A stretch of 64,000 bases of DNA from Prinsepia uniflora (GCA_032719365.1 CM064862.1:88772503-88836502); one strand, 5' to 3'; positions 9,284 to 22,495 are shown, counted from the stretch's first letter. Numbers and translations: made by a program. The notes: generated by a model from the sequence alone, not told the origin.

Positions 9284-12200
9284 GTTAGGATGCCGGTACG
9301 ATAGTTAGTAGGATTGAATCGTGGAATGTCTTGGCTCGGCATCTAATGCCGGGGTTGCCATAGTCCTGTCGTGGATGACAGTGTGGGACCCTACGAAAGG
9401 AAGAACGTAACCGTACGTTAGCGTTTTTATCGTGAGATGGTTAGTTGGGATCATCTTTACGATGTCGTATGAACGATTTGACGATAGTTTGGAGTGGTGA
9501 CCATCTGATGATAAGATTTGGTTGAGTTAAATGGATATGCTGCTGGGGGCAGTCGGATTCGAGAAATCCTAGTTGATTTAACGGTAGGATTGGATTGACT
9601 TCTTTACGATGTCAAGATCGCGGAGACAGTCAATTCGTGGATTAAACTACCTTATTCAGTTGGGTTCAGAGGAACTCTAGGTGTGATTGTGGAACCTTAC
9701 TTTAGGGTGTATGGTTCGGAAAGGTGAGTTGGCGAGTGGTCTCGACTTCGATGCGATCGTCGGTCGAGTCATGTCAGCTTAGTGTTGGGACTGCACTCTG
9801 CAGTCGAGGTTGTACTTATCGGTTAGACCTAGTTGGTTGTCGTACTACTTTAGTTTTGTTGGATAGTTGGTGCAACTAAGGTCATGGGCGACCTGGTAGA
9901 CGACATTGGTTGAGTCGAGTTACGACTAGTTAGAGATTGGTTGGACAGGTTACCAGGGTTGGTACTTGTCGATGGAATCCCGAAGTGGGGATACAGAGTA
10001 ATTAGTACGAGCAGTTGATTCCGTGGGATGTGGAGTCTGGATATCGAGATGTCTGGTGTTTAGGTCTGCACGAGTCTGTGGCAGGCACTACTACCGAGAG
10101 TGGTTGTAGTTACGGTTGTTGGAAATCGGGGACGTTCGGGGAACGTGTCCTTTTCTCGTATGAGTTGTCAGGGTGAATGTACCCAGAGTTGTTGGGTATG
10201 AGGGAGGTAGAGTTTCTCCCATTCGAGCTGAGGTATGGGGTCGTTGCTCGGTATGAGCGGAGATCCAGGATTGTCAGTTTAGCACACGGCGTGCTGATAC
10301 TGATACTAGTGTGAATGCTTGTGTGCTGATGCTGATAGGTGATAGTGATGATACCGGTACTAGCGCTGGTGCTGGTGCTGGTGATTGTGACTCCGTTGAG
10401 TTAGGCTTATATTCGGTATCTGTGGTTCGGGAGTGGATCATGGATAATGATGGACTAGATAGGATCCAGTAGTAGTTGAGACTCGAGGTACGAGATACGA
10501 GTGTTGGAGACCGTATATGCACATCTGTAAATAGTATACAAGGCTTAATCTTGAGTTGCGTGAATTCCACTCGGAATGAGTGTACCTACCTAAATAGTCG
10601 TAAATGGGCATGTGTCCGTAAACAATCAAAAAGGGGACACGTGGTTGATGTCCAAGTGTGTTGGTTCCAACGTAGTTGGAATTTCAGAATCGCGAGAGTT
10701 TGCGATTTGGGTGACACGAGGAATGCGGGTTTTCTGCATTGATAATGAGTATTTCGAAGTCATTTTGGGGTGACTTCTCAGGTTCTACCACGGTAGATGA
10801 TGTTTGTTGTCACCAGTATGTTGGTCGTGTATTGATTGGTGGACCCGGGATTTGTCTTGGGACATCAGGAGGAGATGATTATATCGTAGTTAGGCGAATG
10901 AGATTTCTCATTCTCTGCTTGGTGGTAGACGACGTTGGATTACATGGCGTGGTGAGTGCAGTGAATTTTGGTTGCATTCACGTAGGATGAGTTTTGTTGT
11001 CATCGTGTTGGATCATCCTTGATTTTTCCTAGGTGGAATGACAAGGATCGATACGAGGTAATCAGTGAGAACCCACAGTCTCGACGTGTCTCATCGTTGA
11101 CTGATCTGTTAGATGTGGGAATTGGTTGACGAATGATGTGTCTTGGCTTTTTGGCTATGTAGATGATGGGACTGAACTTCTTTTCGAAGTGAATCCCGTA
11201 CGATATATTACGCCCGAGTAAGTGTCCGACGAGGTCAAATTTGGTCAGCCTAGATGCGTGTATCTTGCGATTGGCTTGCCTATGAAGTCAATCGAACGTA
11301 TGAAGGTAATCGTTTAAGCAGGTAACCGAAATGTTCGGATATGGTGCGTCTCGGTAGACGTGAACGAGATTTCGAGTTTTGGAATCGAATTTTAGGATGA
11401 CGATTCAGGATTCAATTTTGGAATTTTAAAGTGGATTTCTGGATTCGGGTTCGGAATGCTTATTCCAAATGCTAGCTTACAGAATGATGATTTCAGATTC
11501 GAATTTGGAAATGGATAATGGGTTGGAGTTTTGTTGTGCCTAGTCCTGGATTGGACAAATAGACTCCATTATTGAAACATGTTTGGCTACGACCTAGGTG
11601 GTCGTGTTGTCGTCGTGTTGTCGTTATTGTTATTGTTGTTGTCGCCATTGTTGTTGTGGTTGTAGTCCGGTTGATGGGTAGATGTACGTACCTTGTACTT
11701 AGTTCGAGGTACGATATCGGGCAGACTTGTGGTGCCTGGTGACGGTATATAGGATATACCAGTGGTACATTGGTGAGCGTGTTGGTAGTCGACTTAGTTC
11801 TGATACCATTGGATTAGTTGAGATCGTGAACTGGACATTGGATGCTGTGCACTGGGTCATGGTATTTTTGATGGGTCCAGTTACACACAAGTTGGGTGTT
11901 TTGTTGGTAGACGTATACTCAAGTTGAGTGAGTTGGTGGTTAGTATAACCACAGGTAAGTATAGTGTTAGTCATCGACTGGCGACTGTCAAGTGGTGACA
12001 GTTTGTCGGATGTGTCAACGTGGATCGTTGTGTGTGGTCTGATGACTCCCAGTGGGAGCAGACGTCAGGATAGATTGGTGATTGAGAAAGGAACCTTCGA
12101 GTGTTTGTGTCAGCGACTTGGTAGATTTGACAAGTGGTGTCAATTCAGAAACGTATGGCTATTGTTATTTGACGTGGTCGAGGGTAGTCGATGTATCGAG

Positions 12201-12411
12201 AGTGTTAGTGGTACGTCTGGGTGCATACGAGTTTTGTTCTGGTTAGTTAGTGTACGAGTGTATACATGTCGTGAGATCGAATTATTTCCACGAGGTGGAT
12301 GTGGAATCAGGATAGTTGGAGTTTCGAGAACGGAACTAATTAAGGAGGGAAGAACGGTTGAGATTAGGTCGGTTGGAATTTCGAGGATGAAATTAATTAA
12401 GGAGGAAAGGT
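9284..12411 (+). other. Non-coding internal domain of element A
   Basis: About 3.1 kb with no frame resembling gag or pol. It is homologous to the internal domains of L (30,942-35,881, minus) and U (59,796-61,649, minus). Shared landmarks are the GCTGGTGCTGGTG-type short repeats at about 10,360-10,385, TCGTAAATAGTATAC-like sequence near 10,530, CCTAGGTGGAATGACAAGG near 11,030, and GAATTTCGAGGATGAAATT before the PPT. The block at about 11,600-11,670 is a GTT/GTC-rich simple repeat. Its origin and role are unknown; only the last block resembles the 3' end of coding plant gypsy elements. Confidence 0.75.
12399..12411 (+). promoter_or_regulatory. Polypurine tract of element A
   Basis: AAGGAGGAAAGG directly precedes the TGTAACG start of the 3' LTR, as expected for the plus-strand primer of reverse transcription. 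A similar purine block (GGAGGGAAGAACGG) lies about 60 bases upstream. Confidence 0.88.
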
Positions 12412-15400
12412 TGTAACGACCCGTCTCGAAATTCAGGATTAGATTAGTGACTAATCTCGATTAGTGAGGTTAATCCGTGATTAGTTGGGCGAAATCGGAC
12501 GAACGATGCAAAATGACCGTTTTGCCCCTAGGCGTGGGCAAAACATTGAATTTTCATTCGGGTGGTCAAACGGACTTTGGCCGATGGCCGTGATGTATTT
12601 TAGGACGTCACGAGTTCATAGACAGGTGACACGTTCAATTCCAACGTTCGAGGAAAAAGTTATGACGTTCAGAAGTTTAAGGGCAATTTGGTAATTTTGG
12701 TTAAAAGGGGCAAATAGTTGACTTTTTGACTGGGAGGTCCGATGGCCGAGTGCCTAGGACTGTTACGTAGATCGGGACGATACGAATCCGTAGACAGGCG
12801 GCACGTCAAATTCGGACGTTCGACGACGAAGTTACGGTTCAAGGAAGTTTCGGAGAACTATTGCGCGTTTTACGAAACGACTTAACTTTTGGATTCAAGT
12901 GGGCCCAGATATTTCAAGGAGGCCCAATGGATGAGTGACAAGTTTCACCCATCCATTTCCCAGCCCAAACATATTCATGCATTTCACCTTCCATTTGCAT
13001 CTATCATTTTCATTTCCTTTGCTTTCTTCCTTCGTCCTACCCGATCTCACCCAACCATTCAAACCAACCCAACCCAACCCCAGATGATCATGACAGAGAG
13101 GCCAGGGAGTGAGGGAGGATGTTGGATGTTGGTGGCTGGCCTGGACGGCGCCGCCGTGGACGGTGGAGCCACAAACCCGAGAACGTAACCCGGTTAGACC
13201 CTACACTCATTGATTTTCGATTTTAATGTTATTGGTTATTTTGGACGTTTGGATAGGGTTATTTAGGTTGCTAGGGACTTGATATGAAGGTTTTAATGGG
13301 GTTTAACGGTTGAGACGCCATGGGGACTGATCGGGAAAAATGGACCGTGAGGAGGATAATCGTACCGTGGATTTAGAATAGGTTTTTGATGTTTTCATTC
13401 CTATATTTAGATTCATAGGGATGTAAGGGAGATTTTAGGACTGATTAGGAAGGAAATCAGACCAAAACAAAGGGGGAAAACCAGTGGACTGGTCACGCCG
13501 GTCCAGACCGGTCCAGGAACCAGTGAACCTGTTCACGCATTGGAGAAGACGGTGCTACAGTAACGTGCGTGGGATCACGTGCAGGCAGCTTCCTAGGGCG
13601 TGTGGGGGTGCGTGAGTGATTGTTTGAGGATTTGTTCAACACGTGAAATCTTCTATTCGATGTAACGAACATTTTGGGACTAGTTTCGTGTCGATCAGAC
13701 ACCGTCTCGATAATGTTCGGGGCATCAGAACGTTTCATATTGGGATTTAAAATAATTAAAAATACCAAAAAATTACGGATCTTTAGTGGGAGGTTAATTA
13801 AGTAGTTAGTAACCTTCTATTATGATTTGGACAGGTTCGGGAGTCCCGGTGACGGTGATTGGCTCAGGAGAGCCGTATGACACGTAAATCGAGGCGGAAA
13901 CTCGGACGGTATGTGAGTGGACCTTGTTTTCTAAATTGGTGCATGCATAAATGTTTATTATATGTTTTAATACATGTTTGGTGATGCCATGAGTGCATTT
14001 GGTTGTGGTTACGTATAGGCACGTATTTCAAGGTTTCGACCTTATACGGTGCCTATACGGGTCTGTATTTCTGTGATGGTCTAAATGAAATGGTTTTGGA
14101 TTTTCAAAAGGATAAACTCGGGTATGAGGCCCATTTGGTTTTTTCTCGGGCATATGACGCAATTGATGACCTATAGGTCTGAATCGTGGTCGCGGTGAGT
14201 GCTATGTGCATGGCGACCGACGATACGATGCTCGCCTCCGGATTGGGATGTGTTCCTTCCGGAGAGATCACGATGCATGACCTGTTGTCGGGTAGCCGAT
14301 GGAGGCTCGACTTCGGAGTGCTGACGATTCAGGATAGTGATCGGTTATGAGTGCACCATGATCTTGTGGTGGTCGCGTCGGTTGATTCGTTCACGGCGAC
14401 ATACCAGGATTGAGGGCGGTCTTGGATGGATGGTTGCATGCATCACTACGATCGGAGTCGTGACTGACCCTTAGATATCGGGAACGATGCCCAGCTGATG
14501 TCATATGTTCGGGCACGAGACCCAGTTGCTTTACATTGATGATTTCGGGTCAGGGACCCAAGATGGATTTCCAAGTTCATGGCGGTTTATGGGAACCGAC
14601 ATGAACCCTAGAAAGGTTATTGTGGTACATGACGGTTTATGGGAATCGGGCGTGGAGGATTTTTATATATATATATATATATATATGAATGGCAGGGATA
14701 TTATAGATCATGACGGTTCAGGGGGACCGAGCATGAATGTGTATGTTATATGTATATATATGTTCATATACCTTTCTGTACTTCTATTATCTCCTCCGTG
14801 GAGGGTCGTTGGCCTGGGTGGACCCCGGAGTAGTCACGGAGTACCGAATGAGTGGACTCGCCCCCCAGTTGGGTTACTTTCTCAGGAAGGCATGGATCGT
14901 AACCTCAGGACGGGTCATTGGTCTACGGACATTGACCTTGGACTCTGAGAGACTTGGGTTTGAGACCTCGGGTAGCACGCGCATAGCTTTGGAAACCGTG
15001 ACAGGATTGGTTGTGTGAATTATATGTATATATGATGTATATGATATATTGTTATGAGATATAATATGTGATACCCACAGGTTTTGGGCAGTGGCCTGTG
15101 TACTTGGTTTCTTTATGATTTGGGCTGAGTCCCGCATGGATTTGGACAGTGGCCAAAATGATTGGTTCTTTCATTCTGGTTTTGGGCTTAGTTCCCACAT
15201 GTGGTTCATTTGGTTAAATGGTTTTTGAATGCATGCAAGTTTTTTAGTGAAGGGTACAAATTTCTTCGTTAAAACGTTTTTATAAACTCTTGTTTTGTCC
15301 ACTCACAGCTTTTAATGTTTTGACTGCCTTCAGGTTGACCGCGCATGTGGACTGTAGCAGAGACCGAGATATCACATACCTCCTCCGATCCTGGCGTACT

Positions 15401-15593
15401 CTGATAGCACGAGAGGGCAAAGGTCGGAAATATCCCTTATAAGACCCGTGTCCTGGAGGGAACGGTGAACGATCCCACATTCCTGCGAGGGGGGAATGGT
15501 CTGGGAGAGGATGGTGGTGTGCCTTAAAGGTGTAGGCACACACCTATCTAGCACTAGGCCTTTTGGGAACTCAAATGGCTTTGAGGGGGATTG

Positions 15594-15668
15594 AAACCCT
15601 AAAGTTAAGCGAGTTGAGGCTGGTACAATTCCATGATGGGTGACCCCCTAGAAAGTTGCACCATGAGC
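15594..15668 (+). ncRNA. 5S-rRNA-derived segment in 5' LTR of Cassandra copy 1
   Basis: AAGTTAAGCGAGTTGAGGC matches the box-A region of plant 5S rRNA, and GATGGGTGACCCCCT matches its box-C/intermediate-element region, in the right order and spacing. These are the internal RNA polymerase III promoter parts of a 5S gene. The 5' half of 5S is barely recognisable. Here the end of the C region is altered (TAGAAAG). Confidence 0.85.
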
Positions 15669-15997
15669 TCCCAAAAACAAAATCGTGAGGGCGTGGCCCA
15701 AAGCGGACAATATGGTGCTAGATGAGTCGGGTCTTGACCGAGGAGTGTCGGGTCTTGATAATTTGGTATCAGAGCCATACCCCGACCGGGAAGTGTGCCA
15801 GCGAGGACGCTGGGCCTTAAGGGGGGTGGATTGTAAAACCGGTGTTCTGGAGGGTACGGTGAACTCTCCCACATTCTTGCGATGGGGGAATGGTCTGGGA
15901 GAGGATGGTGGTGTGCCTTAAAGGTGTAGGCACACACCTATCTAGCACTAGACCTTTTGGGAGCTCAAATCTTTTTGGGGGGGGGGGGGGGGGATTG

Positions 15998-16073
15998 GAA
16001 CCCTAAAGTTAAGCGAGTTGAGGCTAGTGCAATTCCATGATGGGTGACCCCCTGGGAAGTTGCGCCGTGAGCT
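15998..16073 (+). ncRNA. 5S-rRNA-derived segment in 3' LTR of Cassandra copy 1
   Basis: Same layout as in the 5' LTR but closer to 5S: GATGGGTGACCCCCTGGGAA is essentially the 5S consensus. Just upstream is a run of 17 G (15,977-15,993) absent from the sister LTR, probably replication or reverse-transcription slippage, or an assembly error. Confidence 0.85.
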
Positions 16074-16244
16074 CCCGAAAACAAAACCGTGAGGGCGTGG
16101 CCCAAAGCGGACAATATGGTGCTAGATGAGTCGGGTCTTGACCGAGGAAGGTCGGGTCTTGACATCCCTTGTCTGACACTTCGTGTCAGACGGGAGCAGG
16201 GTCATCCCGCGTTAATCCCAGGGGGATTGGGATGGGTCTTGTCA

Positions 16245-16579
16245 TGCCATGCTCCCGTCTGACACGAAGTGTCAAACCAGGGATAATTCATACCTTAGCC
16301 CATACGGGGCTCCCATAGCGCGCCAAGATCGGTAGAGGAGTGCGATGTCTCAGTCTCGGCTACAGCCCTCAACCGTGATCAACCTGAAGGGCATTAAAAC
16401 CATAAAGAACTGTGAGTGGACGAAAATCAATAAGTTCATAAAAACACATTTCATAAAGATATTTATGCCCTTCACTAAAAAGTATGCATGCATCAAAAAC
16501 CAGTAACCAAAACATTTACTTAAATAAACCATTAGGGCCTTAGCCCAAAAACCGTAAATCCAAAACCAAGGGGGCCACC
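16245..16579 (-). mobile_element. LTR 'D', second segment (between A and E)
   Basis: Continues the minus-strand LTR begun at 3083: TGCTCCCGTCTGACACGAAG, then AACCTGAAGGGCATTAAAA and TGTGAGTGGAC, as in the other minus LTRs. It ends at the CCACC duplication where solo LTR E inserted, and resumes at 19,668. Confidence 0.85.
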
Positions 16580-19500
16580 TGTAACGACCCGGACATTCGA
16601 AAAAGGAAAATTTGGAAAAATTTGAAGAAAATGACGATTTTTCCCCTGAAATCGGGTAAACGGTTGACTTTTGGTTTGAGCAATCAAACGAACTTTGACC
16701 GGTGACTGTGACATATTTCGGGATGTCACGAGTTCATAGACAGGTGGCACATCCGATTCCGACATTCAAGAAGAAAGTTATGATGTTCGGAAGTTCAAGA
16801 GTAATTCGGTAATTGGTTAAGAAGGGGCGATTTGTTGACTTTTCAAACGACATGGACTTTTCACGTAATTCGAAGACCGTTAGGAAGGTCTCGATGCCCC
16901 GAGTACAACGACATGCGGCACACTGAAATCGGATTTCGGACGAGTAAGTTATGATTCTAGAACGAGGAAGGGCATATTGGTAATTATGTGAAGGAAGGGT
17001 AAAATAGTAATTTGAATGGTGAAATTTGAAACAGCCATGTTGGATTGTTTGGCTGAATTTTTTAACTAATTAAGTGACAATTGTCACTAAGAAAGGATGG
17101 ATTAGTGGCTGGTTGGGCTGAGTGGGTGTACAAGTGTGTTGTGGAGATTGTGTGGAGAAGAGACCACTGTGCCGGTGAATTGTTTTATTCAATTGAGGGT
17201 TTTGAGCAGAGCACTGGTTACATTTGATTAATTGATTGAAGTAGCTTAATCAAATTCTTGGGAAGGATTGAGAGAAGCAGAGAGACTGGAGAGATTGAGA
17301 GATAGAATTAGAAAGAAAATCAAGAGGAAGAGAGGAAGAGACCAGAAATCGCAAATTTTAGGAAAATGGAGGGAAAATTCAAATGTTAAGTTGTGAGTTG
17401 AGAGGGCCCAAATAGAGATAAAAAAAAAACAGCTTCCTGAGCTTTTGCCGACTGCAACCACGCAAAAATCGAAGTAAATTGATCGTGTTATGACCTCGAA
17501 CTGGAGTTTCAGTTTCTAGAAAAATTTGAGGTGGAGTTCAGATGATTGGAGGGGTTAGACGATACAATTTAGGTCGAAGACAAGTTTCTGATGATCCTAC
17601 GAAGCTTTTGGTTTGATCAATTGAAGAAAAACGTTAGGAATCGATAGACCTTGATGACTGAACAGTGTTCGGCTGTTCTTCGCGAATTGAAGTTCGAATT
17701 GATGGATGGAGGTAAGTTATCGTGGAATTGGAGTTACAGAACCATAATTAACTTCATAATGCTGATTTTGACTGGATCAATTGAAGGAAAGGATTTGAAA
17801 TTGACAGGAACTCAACCAGGTCAAGTCGCGGGCAACCAGACTCGTTTACCAGTCAATCAGGCGGTGAAGATGAACAGTACCCGGTACTGTAGCAGGGCGT
17901 GGCTCCCACGCGCATCCGCTTACGGTGGCGTGTGAGGGCGCGTGGGCTCGATTCTAGAGGTGAGTTGAACATGAAACTTGTTCGATTTACTGTAACGAAC
18001 ATTTTGGCGTCGATTTCGACTTAATCGAATACCTTTTCGATATTGTTTCGAGGGTCCGAAGGTTTATGTTACGTTTTTAATTAATATTTAATTCCCAAAA
18101 AATTATGGGAAATTAGTATGATGTTATTTGAGTCCTTAGTGACCCTGAATAATGATTTCGGACAGGATTCGAGATTCCTGAAAAATGTCAGAAATTACGG
18201 AAATGCGTGCAGCTCGAAAAGAGAGCGATATAGACGGTGTGTGAGTGGACTTGCTTTCTAAAATTTAATGCATGCATAACTGTTTCTATGATTTCTATGA
18301 TTATGATTATGACTTATGGCAATTACGATTTCCGTATTTATACGTATTTCAATATGAAATGCGTAATTGCACGTATTTCGAGACTATAGTTTCACCAATG
18401 CTTTGATGATGGTTTAATGAATGTTTTATACAGTTTGTGCGTATCATGATTTTGATGATGTTTTGATTATGATTGTGAGTATGATTTACGATTTTGACAC
18501 GTATTTCGGGATCATTACGGATGTGCACGTTTTACGAGATTTTGAGTATGTTGTGATTTGATCATGGTTTTGATGATTTGAATTTGGGATTTGAAATATG
18601 ATTTGATTTGAAATGGATTTTGAGCGGATTTTGGAAAAAGTGATGTTGGTTTTGATGCCCAGTGCATACAAGTGATTTGGATAAACGAGATTTTGGGTTT
18701 CAGAAACTTGAAAGTGGATTTCCGGATTTGGGTTCGGAATAGTTCTTCCGGATGCCAGCTTACAGAATAATGGTTCCGAATTCGGACTTGGAAATGGATG
18801 GTATATATGATTTGAGATTTGAATATGAAGTTCGGACATGAGTTCCATTTCGATAAAACGTGATGTCGGAATTGGTTTTGGAATTTGAATTCCGATGGAT
18901 TCTAGATTGGTTGTGAATTACATATGTTTGGGGTTCAAAGACCCGGTACTATTGCTGGATCTGGTTTTGGGTTTGAAGACCCGGTTGATTAAGGACGGGG
19001 GAGGACCCTTGATATGTTTTGAGTTTAAAGACTCGGTTATTGCGATATCCCCCGAGGCCTATTATTGTGTTTTGAGTTTAAAGACTTGTTGATATCCCGG
19101 GAAGGCCTGATATATGTGAGTTTAAAGACTTGGTGATTGAGATCTAGCAAACTGATTGACTTGCAATTTACTGTTGATTTCCGATGTTTTCGGATGTGTT
19201 GGGGGCAATGACCCGGTTTTTGGGTTATATTCTGTACTTGGATTTTGATTCATGATTTTTGGCTGAGGCCCTATGTTTATGGTTTCGGGCTAAGGCCGCG
19301 ATTTGAAATAAAGAAATGATTTTGGTTTTCACACACGGTTTTCTTATATTGGAAATGAAATGGATTATGAAATAATTTTTGAGTGCATGCATTGGTTTTA
19401 CGTGGAAGGTAAAAATGTTTTTCTGTAACATGTTTTATAACTGCCTTACTTTCGTCCACTCAAACCTTTTGTATTTTTATTGACCCTCTAGGTCGTGGCG

Positions 19501-19662
19501 CGTTGATCGAGGCTGATCGAGAGGCGAATGCATGAGTGAGTACGTGTGTGGCTATCCCTTATTTGGCAAGTGCTGAGGGTAATTTGGGAACCTCAGTCTA
19601 CTTGTCAGACGGGAGCAGGACTGGGCACGGTTGTCAATGTCCCTCAGGGGACGGTCCTGTCA
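16580..19662 (+). mobile_element. Solo LTR 'E' (3083 bp)
   Basis: TGTAACGACCC...GGTCCTGTCA with a perfect target duplication CCACC (16,575-16,579 and 19,663-19,667). D resumes without a gap, so E is solo. Inside: U3 modules at about 16,662 and 16,831, the palindrome core AGTGACAATTGTCACT (17,073-17,088), a consensus donor-like GGAGGTAAGT near 17,710, GTGAGTGGAC (18,241-18,250), GTCCACTCAA (19,454-19,463, last base changed) and an acceptor-like CCCTCTAG ending at 19,491. It also carries a weak GTTTAAAGACTC array (about 18,930-19,135). Confidence 0.93.
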
Positions 19663-21942
19663 CCACCACCCAAATCCATACACAAATCCGACCGAAAAAC
19701 CACTTCATAGATCCAATAATCCATATTTACCACATAACCATCCACGGCATCATCCCAGATGCCTAGCGTCACAGGCGCTTGACGTGCCAAAAGTCATATA
19801 TCACGGTAAAAGCAACGCGTACTACGCGGGGTCTCTCCCGGTCAATATCTCTGACATCTCAGATGTCTGATGTCCTAGACGTTTAATCATAGCAATCCTA
19901 CTCCTGAGCCACTATACTGTCCGGTAGCTCTGTATAATGACCCCTCGCAGGCAATGCACCGTGACTTCTCTAGTGTCCCAGATACCTGGAGGAGACCATC
20001 ACATATCTTCGTATCAAAATGGTATATGGAAAATAGTTTTACAAGTCATTTCAAAACATCTCAATGGGCACTGCCCAAAATTCCCATAAAACATCACAAA
20101 TCCATTTAGGGTCCCCGACCCGAAATCACGTTTATGAAACATAGGGTCCCAGACCCAAAATCACATTTATAAAACCCAACTGGGCCTCATGCCCGATGTT
20201 GTAAACCACTGAGCCCTTGGCCCGATCACATAACTAAAAAGGGTCTCAGCCTGATTTCGTAAACCAACCTAGCCTGATCACATAATTAAAATGGGTCTCA
20301 TGCCCGAGTTCATCTTTCCAAAACCCAAAACTAGGTCATCAAACCATCAATGAAACCACATGCACGTAAAACTACAGTAAAATCATAAATCTCGATATAC
20401 GTGCAACCATGTAAATCACCAATGCCATAATCATCACTATAGAAATCACATATATAAAACATATAAAACAGTTAAGCATGCATTACAGTTTAGAAAATTT
20501 TGTCCACTCACAGACCGTCCTATGCTGCCACCTCGATACGCGTGTCATAAACCTTCCCGAGTCACACCACTATCACCGGGACTTTCAAACCTGTCCAAAT
20601 CATACTAGAGGGTTACTAACTACCTCATTAACCTCTCATTAATGCCCCGATATTTTGCCAAAATTTTAACTATTTTTAAACTCGATCCTAAAACTTCGAA
20701 CATCCTGAACTATATCGAAACGATGTCCGATCGATACGAAAGCACTCCCAAAATGTTCGTTACATCGAATAGATGATTTCACTCGTTGAAAGTTTCCCCA
20801 AAAGGCCCTCCACGCGCCCCAACATGCGGCCCATAGTCCCTGCGCGTGAAACCCACGCGCTGGGACACTGTTCATCGTCAACCTCTGGTCGACCCGATTC
20901 AGACCAGTCTGATCCAACCCAAACCGGCATCCCCGGTTTTCTTCCATTTTCAGTCCATTTTTCATCATATTTCTACCATTAGATTCGTCCAACCATTTCC
21001 TATTCATCTATGTGATAAAATCATGAGTTTAGTGGCAAGAAATTATCTTCCTGATCTCTGGTTTGAATTGGCCACCTTCAACCGTCATATCCTCATGATC
21101 CCGGCCACCATTTTCTTCGAATCCAACTCCTACGGACTCGCCTCACTCCATAGAACTTGATAGGTGTAATCCAATCTATCGACACAAGCCTAAATTGAAC
21201 TCGCGGTTTTGAGCCAAAACAGGGCTCAAGGGTTTAGTTCCCAGCCACCACCGCTGTCCACGACGGTCATCGTCATTGACACCATCATCATCGCCAGCCC
21301 TCACACTCCAACTTTCCTTCACAAGTTATTTGCATTAGATGAGGTTTATAGGGTTTATGGGTGATGGGGTTCACGGTTTTGGAGAGATAGCAGAGAAGGG
21401 GTGATGTTTGCACGATTATGAAGAAGATGATGATCAGATGAGATAATTGAGTGGTGAGGATGAGAAGATAGAGAGGGATGTACGGCTGGGATTAGAAGAT
21501 GCATAATATACATATATATAATTAACCAATGGGACAAGATCCCCATTCTATGGAGAGTGGCCAATGGGATGAGTGACACTTGTCACTCATCTAAGGGCCC
21601 CATCAGAAATATCTGCCATTCACAATTAATTAATATTAAATTCAAATCCCGAGGCGTAAGTTCCCGATTTCGATCTCGTGAGCATAACTTCTCCGTTCAA
21701 CGTCCGATTTTGACGTGCTGCCTGTCTATGGACTCGTGACGTCCCGATCTACGTCTCGGTCATCGTTCATCGGTCCTCGTACGTTTGACTTCCCGAGTCA
21801 AAAGTCAACATTTTACTCAAGACCAAAGGCAAAACGGTCATTTTGCACATTCTGTCCGATTTCTCTCAACTAATCCCCGATTATTCATTCTAAACCATAA
21901 TTAATTAATATTAAATCTCGATATTCGGGACTGGTCGTTACA
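19663..21942 (-). mobile_element. LTR 'D', third and main segment
   Basis: Picks up exactly after E's target duplication and runs to GGTCGTTACA at 21,942. It contains the degenerate hairpin array (about 19,750-19,885), tandem GGGCCC/GGCCC-type units (about 20,100-20,310), GTCCACTCAC near 20,500 and the palindrome (21,568-21,591). No PPT follows, so it is a solo or 5' LTR. With the earlier segments its length is about 2.6 kb. No coding sequence. Confidence 0.88.
21568..21591 (-). promoter_or_regulatory. Perfect 24-bp palindrome in U3 of LTR D
   Basis: GATGAGTGACA, a 2-nt spacer CT, then TGTCACTCATC: perfect arms of 11 bp in an LTR that is otherwise clearly old and truncated. Confidence 0.8.
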
Positions 21943-22495
21943 TGGTCTACCAGTAATGCACTTGTGATATGATGATTGATGTGGTGATTGTGTATTATTG
22001 ATGGGTTGACTGTGGGATGTGTGGAATTTTGTGACAGTGAATATGGTTTGGTTATGTGACATCTTTGTGGTTGACTAATACTTTTATGACTTATTAGCAT
22101 TACGTGGTTAAATTGATTGTGGTTAACGATTGATTTTTGGTTTATTATTCTAAGAATGTTTTCACGAATTTCGAGGTGATAAAATTGTATTTCGTTTTTA
22201 TCGAAATGAAATGGTTTTTGTATACATGCATGGTTTTGAAAAACGGAGGGTAAAAACTATAAGTTTTCAAATTATGTTTTAAACATTTCTTTTTGTCCAC
22301 TCACACGTTTTCTTGGTTTTTGTGACCCTCCAGGGGCGTTGCATGGGAATCGAGGCTTATAGGCAGAAGCATGGACTAGATAGACTTGTGCATATCCTTG
22401 GTCTGACAAGGTTTCATATGTATTTTTTTATTCTTGTCAGACGGGAGCATGACCTGAGTGTACTCTTCCAGTGTATTTCAGGTGGGGTCCTGTCA
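21943..22495 (+). mobile_element. LTR fragment 'F', 3' part only
   Basis: The right-hand third of a plus LTR: TGCATGCATGG-type motif, GTCCACTCAC near 22,295, an acceptor-like CCCTCCAG ending near 22,334, a terminal hairpin with 10-bp arms (GTCTGACAAG 22,401-22,410; CTTGTCAGAC 22,433-22,442) and the end GGGTCCTGTCA at 22,495. Its 5' part is missing and is not found on the far side of LTR D, so a deletion removed it. It is not followed by a PBS. Confidence 0.8.

Larger units (their letters stand above)
15438..16164 (+). mobile_element. Cassandra-type TRIM retrotransposon, copy 1
   Basis: Two short LTRs (15,438-15,760 and 15,832-16,164) flank a 71-bp interior holding only a PBS (TGGTATCAGAGC, 15,764-15,775) and a PPT (AAGGGGGGTGGA, about 15,819-15,830). 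The target duplication TCCCT is perfect (15,433-15,437 and 16,165-16,169). Each LTR carries sequence derived from the 3' half of 5S rRNA, the hallmark of Cassandra elements. The 5' LTR start is TA instead of TG and its end TGATA instead of TGACA, so this copy has decayed at its own termini. There is no coding capacity. Confidence 0.93.
3102..16244 (+). mobile_element. Complete non-autonomous LTR retrotransposon 'A' (LARD-type), with two nested insertions
   Basis: Two related LTRs (3102-6197 and 12,412-16,244) enclose a PBS (TGGTATCAGAGC), a non-coding internal region and a polypurine tract. The element is flanked by a perfect 5-bp target duplication, TGCCA (3097-3101 and 16,245-16,249). Removing solo LTR B and the Cassandra element leaves about 9.5 kb. 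No gag, protease, RT or integrase frame is present, so movement would depend on proteins from a relative such as T. In about 240 bp aligned by eye at the LTR starts I see roughly 8-9% difference, so this is one of the older intact insertions. It inserted into LTR D. Confidence 0.92.
12412..16244 (+). mobile_element. 3' LTR of element A, interrupted by a Cassandra TRIM
   Basis: Collinear with 3102-6197 (about 3101 bp without the insert). It begins right after the PPT and ends CTTGTCA at 16,244. The Cassandra element splits it at 15,437 and it resumes at 16,170. Many point differences and a changed palindrome (12,925-12,958) separate it from the 5' LTR. Splice-like blocks are GTGAGTGGAC at 13,913-13,922 and GTCCACTCAC at 15,297-15,306. 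There is a TA run at about 14,665-14,687. Confidence 0.92.

Noticed and set aside
15594..15668. Genuine 5S rRNA gene
   Set aside because: Only the 3' promoter-bearing half is recognisable and it lies in a Cassandra LTR with PBS, PPT and target duplications.
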